A DNA stretch of 55,829 nucleotides from CAZSXS01 sp964611385. Lineage in GTDB: Bacteria; Bacillota; Clostridia; Lachnospirales; CAYPQA01. The notes beneath the pieces were generated by a model. The model searched no databases. It saw only the letters and a program-made list of their open reading frames with translations, and was not told the DNA's origin. The stretch spans positions 1-55,829 of the forward strand of contig CAZSXS010000010.1 of the NCBI GenBank assembly GCA_964611385.1, read 5' to 3'. Of the stretch, positions 1 through 7,951 are shown one piece after another. The translations under genes were made by a program, and so were the position numbers. How positions within the stretch are numbered: the stretch's first letter is position 1; the number at the start of each line of letters is the position of its first letter.

Positions 1-52
1 CTACCTTAGAGGTTGGGGACTTCTTGGCAACTCAGGTTAAAATACTATATCA

Positions 53-1540
53 TTACTTTTTTTGAATAAACGCAGCCACATCATCAATCACTTTTTGATC
101 GACTTTACCAGGAGTTTGATATTCATAGATATCCCCGTAGCCCTCCTTAGCCGAAGACTGCATAAACAGATGGTTCAAGCCAGGATATAAAATAAACTCC
201 GCTTCTTTCCCCTTAAAAGCATCCTTCCACTCTTCAAAGTCCTTATCATAATAAACTTGGAAATCCTTATCACCTTGAAGCACCAGCACCGGCAAATCTG
301 AGTCTTTCGCCAAGGCTCTTGTATCAATTGAATTAAAATGCTTCACATAGTAGGCAGGCAGCCCTAAGACAGTCATTTTCAAAAGTTCTTCCTCGCTGTA
401 GCTATCTAGTTCGTCCAGCTTCTTCTTCTCGGCTTCGATAAAGGCATTAGCCTCTTCAATTTGCTTCTTGTCCGTAAAAGCCTGGATGGAAGCATCGTTT
501 TGATCAAGAATAATATCGGTAATACTGCGGGGACTTCCAGCCAAAAGGATCAAACCCTTGAACAAGTTGCTTTCCTTTTGAATTTCAAGAGCAAGCATAC
601 CGCCTTGACTATGACCGGCCAAGTAGATTTCTTTGTAGCCTTCTTCTTTTAGGAGCTTTGCAGCATTGATGGCGTCCTCAATGGTCTCCTCATAGACAGT
701 AAATTTACTCATGTCTGTTGAGCTAACCTTTTGCTGATTTTCAGCTGAAAAGCCCCTCTTATCATAACGCAAAACATCAATGCCCTTCAAAGCCAAGCCC
801 TCTGCAATATCCCTAAAGGGTTTATTGCCGAAAACCGTTTCATCCATATCATGAGTACCAGAGCCATGCACCAATACCACTGCTTTGTCGGACTTTTGAT
901 CCTTTTTGCTTGTGATCTTACCCGCCAAAGGCCAGTCTGTTCCCTGTCCTACGGTAATGGATTTTTCCTCTAGACCAGCAGGAAGGCTTTGCTGCTCTGC
1001 GCTTTGAGCAGTTTGAGTACCAGGCACATAATAATTAAACCAAAGCCCTGCAATTTTTCCGCTTGGATCAAAGGTAACGGTTGCCTTAATTCCGTTCTTC
1101 TCGAACTTACCGTCGAGAACAACGATCCTTTTAGCCTCGTCCTTTTGGATGTTCTCGACTTCAACAAAAGCACCAACATCCTTGCTTACAGAAACCCAAG
1201 CTTCTTTCAGCTTTGCAGCCGGAAGGGCATTGAGCATCGTTTCATCGAACAGTTTTTCGCAACCTTCATAGTCCTCCTTCAACAAGGTTTCAAAAAAGAC
1301 CTTGGCCGATCCTTCCATATCGAACTCAGTAGCATCAGCAGAAGGGGAAGCGGATGGTTCAACACTTTCGGACGGACTTGCTGATGGACTGGCAGACGGA
1401 CTTGCTAAGGGTGATGGACTTGCGCTCATTGTAGGCGATGGCGACGGTGAGGGAGACGAAGCAACCGGCTTTTTCGTACAACCCGAAAAAGCTAAAACTA
1501 AAACCATAGCCAAAGAACCTACTAACATTGATCTTTTCAT
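53..1540 (-). CDS. Lipoprotein alpha/beta hydrolase with DUF3887-like domain
   Basis: Predicted membrane-anchored serine hydrolase on the outer face of the cell membrane. Residues 1-20 form a signal peptide ending in a lipobox (FSGC, lipidated Cys21). A Ser-Pro-rich linker spans about residues 29-68. A DUF3887-like domain (about 75-172) resembles those found ahead of such hydrolases. The alpha/beta-hydrolase domain follows: oxyanion HGSG near 225, nucleophile GHSQGG with Ser311, an acidic residue in the GDKDF segment and a C-terminal His in GLNHLF. The ATG is preceded by GGAGG at 7 nt. Substrate is unknown; esterase or aminopeptidase-like activities are both possible. It appears monocistronic, downstream of the CvpA gene by 127 bp. 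Confidence 0.85.
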   Translation of the reverse strand: MKRSMLVGSLAMVLVLAFSGCTKKPVASSPSPSPSPTMSASPSPLASPSASPSASPSESVEPSASPSADATEFDMEGSAKVFFETLLKEDYEGCEKLFDETMLNALPAAKLKEAWVSVSKDVGAFVEVENIQKDEAKRIVVLDGKFEKNGIKATVTFDPSGKIAGLWFNYYVPGTQTAQSAEQQSLPAGLEEKSITVGQGTDWPLAGKITSKKDQKSDKAVVLVHGSGTHDMDETVFGNKPFRDIAEGLALKGIDVLRYDKRGFSAENQQKVSSTDMSKFTVYEETIEDAINAAKLLKEEGYKEIYLAGHSQGGMLALEIQKESNLFKGLILLAGSPRSITDIILDQNDASIQAFTDKKQIEEANAFIEAEKKKLDELDSYSEEELLKMTVLGLPAYYVKHFNSIDTRALAKDSDLPVLVLQGDKDFQVYYDKDFEEWKDAFKGKEAEFILYPGLNHLFMQSSAKEGYGDIYEYQTPGKVDQKVIDDVAAFIQKK

Positions 1541-1592
1541 AAATGTACCTCCAGTAATAATTCAAAATATTGTGGGCTTTTATAAAACCACA

Positions 1593-1630
1593 ACCCCTTC
1601 CTCCTTCTTTCAAAAAAGCCGGATGTTGGG
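1593..1630 (-). repeat. Short dispersed repeat, copy R1
   Basis: On the minus strand it reads ATCCGGCTTTTTTGAAAG, then AAGGAGGAAGGGG. Related copies lie at 7004-7040 (+), 27719-27755 (+) and 29841-29875 (-), all intergenic. Confidence 0.5.
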
Positions 1631-1667
1631 ATGGGATTAAAATGCCACGTAAATTTAAAAGAGCCTT

Positions 1668-2351
1668 TTACTTTATTTCCTTAAAAACCATACTCATAAA
1701 AATATTTGTATTGTAAAAAAACTGCACCAAATAGGAGTCTTCCAAGAGCTTCATAAAATCGGAATAATTTGGGTTTGCAATAAAGAGAGTGGAGATTGTA
1801 AGCAAAAGCCACACAGTAAAAATCCCCAAAAGAAAGCCTATGACCAGACCGCCACTTTTGTTTAAAAAATTAATTCCAGGTAGCCTTGAAATCAGATCGA
1901 GAGAATTTCCCAGGATTTTCAGCAGAAGATTGACCAGAACAAAAACTATGATGATGGCAATTAAATTGATCACGATTTGCGCCAGGTAACTTGCAACATT
2001 ATCTTGAAGCCCAGCCAAGTTCAGACTGCCGGAGACACTATTGCTTTGCACATACCCTTCTGCCAACCAAGCCGGTAGGTTAAAGGCTTTGCTAAGGCTT
2101 TCCTGTACGCCAGCCTCCCCTTTCTGTATCACTTCTTCAAGGTTGATGGCATTAAAGATGCCAGACTTAATGCTGTCGTATAAAGCGGTCCCTTTCAAGA
2201 CCAAACTGACAGTCGGATAAAATAGATTGGTTAGGATAATGGCTGCAATGAAAGAGCAAAGGGAAAAAACAGAACGAATCAGACCCTTGGTGTATCCACC
2301 AAGGGCACAGGCAGCTAAGATAATTAGTATAATTAAATCAACAATGTTCAT
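1668..2351 (-). CDS. CvpA family membrane protein
   Basis: 227-residue integral membrane protein. The N-terminus (NIVDLIILIILAACALGGY, then KG) is the hallmark of the CvpA/colicin V production family, with four predicted helices (about 5-25, 28-48, 125-150, 168-195). Family members are implicated in envelope homeostasis and colicin V export in enterobacteria; the role in Firmicutes is not settled. The ATG has a GGGG ribosome site 8 nt upstream. It lies 36 bp after the DUF5711-like gene, so co-transcription with that gene and the YkvI-like gene is likely. Confidence 0.85.
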   Translation of the reverse strand: MNIVDLIILIILAACALGGYTKGLIRSVFSLCSFIAAIILTNLFYPTVSLVLKGTALYDSIKSGIFNAINLEEVIQKGEAGVQESLSKAFNLPAWLAEGYVQSNSVSGSLNLAGLQDNVASYLAQIVINLIAIIIVFVLVNLLLKILGNSLDLISRLPGINFLNKSGGLVIGFLLGIFTVWLLLTISTLFIANPNYSDFMKLLEDSYLVQFFYNTNIFMSMVFKEIK

Positions 2352-2387
2352 TCAAATTCCCCTTTGTTCAAATTTATAGTCTCCAGT

Positions 2388-3767
2388 CTAATTCTCGGAA
2401 GTCCCAGTGCTCGCATTATTGCCATCCGCTCCATTCTCCACACTGTCCTCATTATCCTCCAAAGCATCAGTAGCTGCTTCCGAACCTTCTGCATTTTCTC
2501 CTCTGCTTTCAATATCCTCCCCTACGCTTTTCATCTCATTCACCTTACTTGATTCTTGCTCTTCTTCCCAAGCTGCAGCCTCATCGTCTGCGTTCAAGGT
2601 GGAGAGGTCCTCTTTGCTTTGCTTAGCCTTCTTGGCTACAAAAGCCTTGCCGCTTGTAACTATGAGGATATTGCTGGAGCTGTCGGTAAATAGGATTTGC
2701 CGAATGTCGGATGTGGCTACGTAGCTCCAGAGGCTTCCTCCTCGCTGATTGAAAGCATAATAGCTACGGCCTGTCCCAGCAATAAAACCATCCCGCCCTG
2801 CGCTTAAGTACGTGATAGGACGCTTGCTCTTGAAGTACGCCATGCGTTCGCCGTTAAGACCATACACCAACACACCAGGCTCTTCACCGGTTTTATTCAC
2901 TAGACTTTCCCCTATGCCCAAGGCAATCGCCTTTGATTCTATGTACGTCACTCGATCAATTTTGTTTTTTAATTCATACGACCACTTGACACTAGGCTCA
3001 GAGTTGGAAACTGAATAGCAGACAAGCTCATCGGTAGAAAGAGAGAGCAGATTATTATTCTCCATAAACTTCAATTGGTAAACTACATAACCAGGCTCCT
3101 TGGAAGCAAACATGGTATCGTTATGGGCGCGGCCTTCGTTGCCTAGATAGTAAAAAATAAGCTTAGATTTAGGAACTAACTCATTTACATCCAAGAGACT
3201 CACGACTAGAATCCGACCATCAATGGAAATATCTACACTGATAGGGAAAACGTTTTCATCTTCATAAAAACCGCTCCAAATGGGCACCTTGGTATTTGCT
3301 TGGTTATAGACTTGAATTTCATAGGTATTTTCCTTCTGGATAATGATTGCAAAGAGACCAGACTTGCTGATCGTAAAGCCCAGCACTGGGCCGTCGAACT
3401 GTTTGGAAAAAATAACCCCAGAACTGTTAAACACAAAAGCCCCGAGGCCCCGTTCCTCTGTGACCCCAACCAGATCTCCTGCCCCCTGCAAAACGGGGGC
3501 ATTCATGGTAAAGGGGTGGTTCCAACGTTCTTCGCCTCTAGAATTATAATATTTGATTCCATCCTTGGTGCAGGAGTAAAAATGCCGGTTACTATAATAA
3601 AAGGAGGTCTTACTGTCCAGCGCATATTGAAAGGAAACATCTGACTCGGCAAAAACTGTACGATTGGTCTGATTATTGGATTCGCCAAAAGGATTATTAT
3701 TAAGATAAATATACCCAACAAAAGATAAAATTAATACAACGAGCAGAAAGGTTATATGCCTCTTCAT
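2388..3767 (-). CDS. DUF5711-like membrane-anchored beta-propeller protein
   Basis: About 459 residues. One N-terminal transmembrane anchor (MKRHITFLLVVLILSFVGYIY) is followed by repeated beta strands with the spacing of a PQQ/WD-like propeller (segments such as YYNSRGEERW and YAFNQRGGSLWSY), then an acidic low-complexity C-terminal tail from about residue 395. This matches the DUF5711 family of Clostridia as I recall it. I chose the ATG at 3767 because GGAGG lies 5 nt before it; an upstream in-frame ATG (3779) overlaps that site. The propeller is probably extracytoplasmic. Function unknown; likely co-transcribed with the CvpA and YkvI genes. Confidence 0.75.
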   Translation of the reverse strand: MKRHITFLLVVLILSFVGYIYLNNNPFGESNNQTNRTVFAESDVSFQYALDSKTSFYYSNRHFYSCTKDGIKYYNSRGEERWNHPFTMNAPVLQGAGDLVGVTEERGLGAFVFNSSGVIFSKQFDGPVLGFTISKSGLFAIIIQKENTYEIQVYNQANTKVPIWSGFYEDENVFPISVDISIDGRILVVSLLDVNELVPKSKLIFYYLGNEGRAHNDTMFASKEPGYVVYQLKFMENNNLLSLSTDELVCYSVSNSEPSVKWSYELKNKIDRVTYIESKAIALGIGESLVNKTGEEPGVLVYGLNGERMAYFKSKRPITYLSAGRDGFIAGTGRSYYAFNQRGGSLWSYVATSDIRQILFTDSSSNILIVTSGKAFVAKKAKQSKEDLSTLNADDEAAAWEEEQESSKVNEMKSVGEDIESRGENAEGSEAATDALEDNEDSVENGADGNNASTGTSEN

Positions 3768-3782
3768 TTGTACCTCCAATCA

Positions 3783-4817
3783 TTAAGATTTTCCTCTTAA
3801 GCGTAACCAAGCAAAAAGTATGATTCCAATTTCCACAAAGCCAAAATATCCAAACAAGGGATAAAAAATGCCAACAAAGTTCGAAAACCCGATATGCGCC
3901 ACCACCATGCCGCAAATGCACACGAGAAACTTTGTAAAGAGCAGATTGGTTTTAAATTTATGATGTAGCCATAAAAAAAGAGCAAAGCCATTTGCCAAAG
4001 CAGTTGTAAAAACAGCGGCTATGAGGATGAAGACATAAAAATTGGTGATGATTTTTTTATAATCGCTTAGAATAACAAGGATAGGGAGCTCCTCGTTTGC
4101 AATAGAGAAATAATTAGCAAAGAGCGGAAGCGCCAAAGAGAGCCCCAAAAGGGTCATACAAGAGCCACCCAGAACACTGCCCCAGAAGGCCGTCTTTTTA
4201 TTTTTGATCATAGGACTCATGGCCACCAGGACAGAAACCGCCGTAACAATATTGTAGGAAGAATAAAGAAGGGCAGAGAATACCCAACCTCTGCCGCTTG
4301 AATAATCATTAAATACAGCTTGCTTATTTGTAAAGAAGGTGTACAGTCCAATGAGGATGCCCCCCACGACCATCACAGGAGCCAAAAAGGAATTAATGAG
4401 GACGATGCCCTTCAGATCAAACAAAAAAACAACAAAGCAAAGGCAACCAAAAATAAGAACCCCGGCAGAGTATTGAAGGCCCAGGGTTTGTTTACAGGTC
4501 ACACCAAAGGCCGCCATCATGGTGGCAAACAAAATGCCGATGAAAAGGATCACAACGAACTCCATGATTTTCCCAAAGCGTCCTGAAACAAAATGCAGAA
4601 AGCTACCATGGTCGGAAATTTGATATTGAAAGGAAAGCTCCAAGACCGCCCAACCCACCAAGCAGAAGATCAGACCGGACAAGAGGAGACCATAAAACCC
4701 CCTGTTTCCGAACTTGACAAAAAAACTGAGCAACTCAATGCCAGAAGCAAAGCCAGCGCCCAAAATCACGGAAGTATACACGCCTGCAATCTTAAAAATT
4801 ATTTTTCTATCCTTCAT
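3783..4817 (-). CDS. YkvI-like membrane transporter
   Basis: 344-residue polytopic protein with about ten hydrophobic segments. The N-terminal VYTSVILGAGFASGIELLSFF resembles the unwound first helix of LeuT/APC-fold carriers and is typical of the YkvI family of uncharacterised permeases. I use the ATG at 4817, which follows a GGGGG ribosome site; the open frame runs on upstream to 4937 but crosses the promoter/operator. A perfect 11-bp-arm inverted repeat just upstream (4832-4855) overlaps a TATACT box, so expression is probably controlled by a dedicated repressor or activator. It heads the YkvI-DUF5711-CvpA string. Substrate unknown, perhaps an amino acid or other small solute. Confidence 0.78.
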   Translation of the reverse strand: MKDRKIIFKIAGVYTSVILGAGFASGIELLSFFVKFGNRGFYGLLLSGLIFCLVGWAVLELSFQYQISDHGSFLHFVSGRFGKIMEFVVILFIGILFATMMAAFGVTCKQTLGLQYSAGVLIFGCLCFVVFLFDLKGIVLINSFLAPVMVVGGILIGLYTFFTNKQAVFNDYSSGRGWVFSALLYSSYNIVTAVSVLVAMSPMIKNKKTAFWGSVLGGSCMTLLGLSLALPLFANYFSIANEELPILVILSDYKKIITNFYVFILIAAVFTTALANGFALFLWLHHKFKTNLLFTKFLVCICGMVVAHIGFSNFVGIFYPLFGYFGFVEIGIILFAWLRLRGKS

Positions 4818-4831
4818 TAACAAACCCCCAA

Positions 4832-4855
4832 ATACTTTAACACTTGTTAAAGTAT
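4832..4855. promoter_or_regulatory. Perfect inverted repeat, probable operator
   Basis: Two perfect 11-bp arms (ATACTTTAACA and its complement) are separated by CT. The repeat ends 15 bp before the YkvI-like start codon and overlaps a minus-strand TATACT -10-like box (4851-4856). This geometry suits a dimeric repressor. No matching regulator gene is adjacent. Confidence 0.65.
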
Positions 4856-5005
4856 ATGAGGGTTGTATCCTTAAAATACTGCTTCTCTCAAAAGCAACAC
4901 ACAGTGCGTTCCAAGCAACAAGGTTATTCACGCCCAAGCACCAGAAGGGACACCGATGCTTTCGTCGGATCGCTTTGTGAAATCAGTGCCTGTTCATACG
5001 TATAG

Positions 5006-6454
5006 CTAAGACCTAGCCATTTTGGTATAAAGATCAATATACTTTTCAGCGGACTTTTCCCAGGAAAAATCCGATGACATAGCATTTTCGACAATTTGGA
5101 ACCAATCACTCTTTTGACCGTAAAGGCGCAGGGCTTCTCGGAAGGCCCACATCATACCTTTTGCGTCATAGTCTCTGAAAACAAAGCCGTTACCTTCTTT
5201 AGTGTCTTCGTTGTAGTGCTTCACCGTATCAGACAGACCGCCAGTTTCGCGGACGATGGGGATGGTGCCATAGCGCATGGCAAAAAGTTGACCTAGACCA
5301 CAGGGTTCAAAGAGAGAGGGCATCAAGAAAAAGTCGGAACCAGCATAAATTTTTTGAGCAAGGTCTTCATTAAAGGTGATGTTCGCGCTCATTTTATCCG
5401 GGTGCCGCCAGGCCGCATTTTTGAACAAATGCTCATAGCGCCCTTCACCGGTGCCAAGGATCACGATCTGTACATCCAGGCTCAGCAGCTCCTCTAAGGC
5501 TACGGCAATGACATCAAAGCCCTTCTGGTCTGCCAGCCTAGAAATAATCCCCACAACAGGCACATTTTTTTTAGGGAGCTTTAAAAGCTCTTGCAGAGCC
5601 TTTTTATTGGCGTCCTTCAAATGTATCCTTGAATAATTATAATTTCTAAATATATAAGGGTCTGTTTCCGGATCATATTTCTCGTAGTCAATGCCATTTA
5701 CAATACCATAGAGGCTATTACTTCTTGCCCGAAGCAGGCCGTCCAGGCCGTAACCAAAGCCAGGGCCCTGAATCTCCCTTGCATAGGTTTCACTGACCGT
5801 ACTGATACAATCAGCATAAGTCAGGCCAGCTTTCATAAAGCTGATGTTGTTGTGAAACTCCATCTTATCGTTCGTGCAATAGCCATCGTTCAAGTCAATG
5901 GTTCCCAAAACCTCTCGCCCGAAGATACCTTGATATTGAATGTTATGTATAGTAAAGAGGCTTTTCATCTTGGAATAAAAGGTGTAACGGCTATAATAAT
6001 CCTTCAAATAAATACAGGCTGGACCTGTTTGCCAATCGTTAAAATGAATCACGTCAGGTTTAAAATCGTCAATGGTGCCCAAAAATTCGATCGCAGCCTT
6101 ACTGAAAAAAGCAAAGCGCTCAAAATCGTCCCCATAGCCATAAAAGCTGTCACGATTAAAATAATATTCATTTTCAATGCCGTACACAGGGAAGTCATAA
6201 TCAAAGGTATAAACAGAAGCGCTTTGGTTCCGCCAACCAAGGGAGACATAAAAGGAATCTATATATTTAGCAGTCTGATTGAAGGCCTGCTTAATATTCT
6301 TGTATTTCGGAAAAACGACTCTAGCATCAACGCCCTTCACACGCAAGGCCCTAGGCAAGGATCCGATTACATCACCAAGGCCGCCGCTTTTGGCAAAGGG
6401 TGAAACTTCAGACGAGACCAGCAGAACCTTTAACGCTGAATGATTCTCTGCCAT
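5006..6454 (-). CDS. glgA: Glycogen synthase (ADP-glucose type)
   Basis: 482 residues, the usual length for bacterial GlgA. It transfers glucose from ADP-glucose to alpha-1,4-glucan in the cytoplasm. Visible signatures: KSGGLGDV near residue 23 (ADP-glucose binding), the N-terminal GT5 domain, and the C-terminal GT1-like domain with EPCGLGQLFAMRYGTIPIVRETGGL. GT-B fold, complete at both ends. AGGAGG lies 7 nt before the ATG. No other glycogen gene (glgC, glgD, glgP, glgB) is adjacent, so it stands alone here. The long upstream region contains a dispersed repeat and a decayed gene. Confidence 0.96.
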   Translation of the reverse strand: MAENHSALKVLLVSSEVSPFAKSGGLGDVIGSLPRALRVKGVDARVVFPKYKNIKQAFNQTAKYIDSFYVSLGWRNQSASVYTFDYDFPVYGIENEYYFNRDSFYGYGDDFERFAFFSKAAIEFLGTIDDFKPDVIHFNDWQTGPACIYLKDYYSRYTFYSKMKSLFTIHNIQYQGIFGREVLGTIDLNDGYCTNDKMEFHNNISFMKAGLTYADCISTVSETYAREIQGPGFGYGLDGLLRARSNSLYGIVNGIDYEKYDPETDPYIFRNYNYSRIHLKDANKKALQELLKLPKKNVPVVGIISRLADQKGFDVIAVALEELLSLDVQIVILGTGEGRYEHLFKNAAWRHPDKMSANITFNEDLAQKIYAGSDFFLMPSLFEPCGLGQLFAMRYGTIPIVRETGGLSDTVKHYNEDTKEGNGFVFRDYDAKGMMWAFREALRLYGQKSDWFQIVENAMSSDFSWEKSAEKYIDLYTKMARS

Positions 6455-6508
6455 TTAAAAACCTCCTAATCACATTTTAAGTTTAAAACCCTTCCCCAAG
6501 TCCCCTTC

Positions 6509-6580
6509 CCTTTTCAACAACCCATAGCTGTCTTCACCCGCCACTATGCATGAAAATCCAAACGAGCGCCATTAGCCATG
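6509..6580 (-). repeat. 72-nt dispersed repeat, copy C
   Basis: Aligns without large gaps to copies at 10155-10226 and 33335-33406; shared core is TTTTCATGCATAGTGGCG or near variants. The outer arms CATGGCT/AGCTATG can pair. Confidence 0.65.
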
Positions 6581-6709
6581 GCTTCTGTGTTTATATCAAA
6601 AAGCAGGGTCTGGAGTCAAAAAGATACGTTTAAGTCTTGAAAAATACATTTTTATTTTTCATATTATAATATACTTAAAGTGCTTTGTAAAGGATGAAAA
6701 TATTTGGCG

Positions 6710-6932
6710 TTATTCGTCCAATCTCTTTAATAAAGTTTCCTCAAGTCCAACAAAGAAATCCGAATAGTCGCACTTAAAATAGGATTTTTTCTTCCCCGTC
6801 CAATATACGGAGTAGTTTTTCCTCGTTGCTGGAAACAGCGCTCATGGCTTGCCCGTATGCCAAATTACGTTTGAAGTACTGATTTTATGGTGAGATGTTA
6901 CGATAGGCAAATTCTTCTAAAATGCTTCGCAT
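6710..6932 (-). pseudogene. Decayed DUF6809-like small protein gene
   Basis: Reading the minus strand from the ATG at 6932 gives MRSILEEFAYRNISP, then a TAA at codon 16, then continues in the same frame with NQYFKRNLAYGQAMSAVSSN and EEKLLRILDGEEKILF to a second stop. After a one-base frame change it continues FKCDYSDFFVGLEETL. The pattern (MxxILExxAYxxISP then FKRxxxYGxAMxAVSxNEEKLLRxL) resembles small DUF6809-type proteins of Lachnospiraceae that often accompany mobile elements. At least one nonsense mutation and one frameshift mark it as dead. Family assignment is from memory. Confidence 0.6.
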
Positions 6933-7052
6933 AAAATCGTCCCTTCAATAGATTTTTTGGCAATTCCTTGAAAGGATTGGTCGCTTCGTTAAACATTCCT
7001 CAACCCATGTCCGGCTTTTTTGAAAGGGAGTGGAAGGGGGGTATGGTCTTTC

Positions 7053-7586
7053 CTACCTACAAACTCCCCCCCGGCAGGTGCAGTAGCGGCAGCGGGCGGG
7101 GGTTGTTAGAGGCTTGGGCTCCCTTCCTGAACGTAAGAGACTTCGCATGTCGTCCAGAATCAAGAGTAGCTTCCGGCGTAAACGGATGGTGTTCCTTACC
7201 TTGAAGCTGTAGTCGCTGTAAATTAATAGTCCATGTGAAACCCGAAGATGAAATTCTTCCTCTGCAATTAAAAAATAAGCGGCCAGTTGCATCAAGTCCC
7301 CTGCCTTCGGATAGGCCAGTAAACCGATCTTGCCACTTTTTAGCTCCGCTACAATGAGCCGGTTCCCTCGCCGGTATATGATGTCCGGCTTGCCGCTGAT
7401 CTCGTAGGTCTTTGATTTTAATAAGCCGCTGCGATACTTCCCCTTCCCGTTCTTGCTGTCGGAGTAAAAAATGCTGTAGCCGATCATCAGACTGCTCTTG
7501 CTAAACTTCTTGATGTCCCGGTGGGATAGCCTTAGTGCAGTCAGAACCAGAAAGCAAATTAAAAACGCGATGATATACCCTTCCAC
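7053..7586 (-). CDS. Membrane-anchored Cas4-like PD-(D/E)XK nuclease, catalytic half
   Basis: 177 residues with a GTG start (7584-7586) and GGGGTGA 4 nt upstream. An N-terminal transmembrane helix (about 4-20) is followed by a RecB/Cas4-type nuclease core: GKPD (Asp68), VAELKSG (Glu81, Lys83), and QLAAYFLIAEE (Gln100, motif IV). The C-terminus has Cys166, Cys169, Cys171 and Cys176, matching the three-cysteine cluster that binds 4Fe-4S in Cas4/Dna2/AddB enzymes. The fourth, N-terminal cysteine is missing here but present in the gene just upstream, with which it overlaps by 28 nt. No cas genes or repeats are nearby, so this is a stand-alone Cas4 homologue. Role unknown; DNA processing at the membrane is possible. 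Confidence 0.78.
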   Translation of the reverse strand: MEGYIIAFLICFLVLTALRLSHRDIKKFSKSSLMIGYSIFYSDSKNGKGKYRSGLLKSKTYEISGKPDIIYRRGNRLIVAELKSGKIGLLAYPKAGDLMQLAAYFLIAEEEFHLRVSHGLLIYSDYSFKVRNTIRLRRKLLLILDDMRSLLRSGREPKPLTTPARCRYCTCRGGVCR

Positions 7587-7951
7587 AGTTCACCCCAATT
7601 CTCATAGATGAGGGGCCAAAAAAAGATAAATCCCCCCAAAATGATCAGCAAAATCAGTAAAAGAAAGAGCGCTGAAACCAGCGCTCTTTTTGATTGTAAT
7701 ATACGCAAATACTCCTTATGAAACTGCTGCCCGCGTACAAAATGACTTTTGCTGCTGTCCGTTTTTTTCCTCTTGGGCATGGGAAGGGGCTTGTTTGTAA
7801 GTGTCCCTTCTTGCAGAGCCTTGTCATGAAGCCTCTTGATGGTCTGATGTCCATACAGTCGCTCTAAATACCATTGCTTCTTGCAATATAAAAAACGGTT
7901 GATTTCGCTGGCGGAAATCTCATTGGATCTATTGTGAAATTTTTTACTCAT
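7559..7951 (-). CDS. N-terminal half of split Cas4-like protein, membrane-anchored
   Basis: 130 residues. The segment ISASEINRFLYCKKQWYLE carries the Cas4-type N-terminal iron-sulphur cysteine (Cys23), and FVRGQQFHKEY gives the conserved metal-binding His78. A transmembrane helix (about 90-113) follows, and the protein stops without a nuclease core; the core lies in the next, overlapping gene. Its own stop (TAA) follows a run of five T, and one extra T would fuse the two frames. In such a fusion the second helix would be only about 12 residues, which favours two real polypeptides. The start overlaps the end of the yhaM-type gene by 8 nt, so the three are one operon. Confidence 0.72.
   Translation of the reverse strand: MSKKFHNRSNEISASEINRFLYCKKQWYLERLYGHQTIKRLHDKALQEGTLTNKPLPMPKRKKTDSSKSHFVRGQQFHKEYLRILQSKRALVSALFLLLILLIILGGFIFFWPLIYENWGELWKGISSRF

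Larger units (their letters stand above)
6455..7052. other. Gene-poor stretch with repeats and a decayed gene
   Basis: This holds the glgA leader, a minus-strand copy of the 72-nt dispersed repeat (6509-6580), a broken small gene (6710-6932) and a copy of a second short repeat (7004-7040). I see no intact coding sequence and no RNA gene. Confidence 0.6.

Noticed and set aside
989..1384. Open frames opposite the lipoprotein gene
   Set aside because: They are shadows of the coding strand and lack ribosome sites or domains.
7053..7951. CRISPR-Cas locus
   Set aside because: A Cas4-like pair is present, but there are no other cas genes and no repeat-spacer array.
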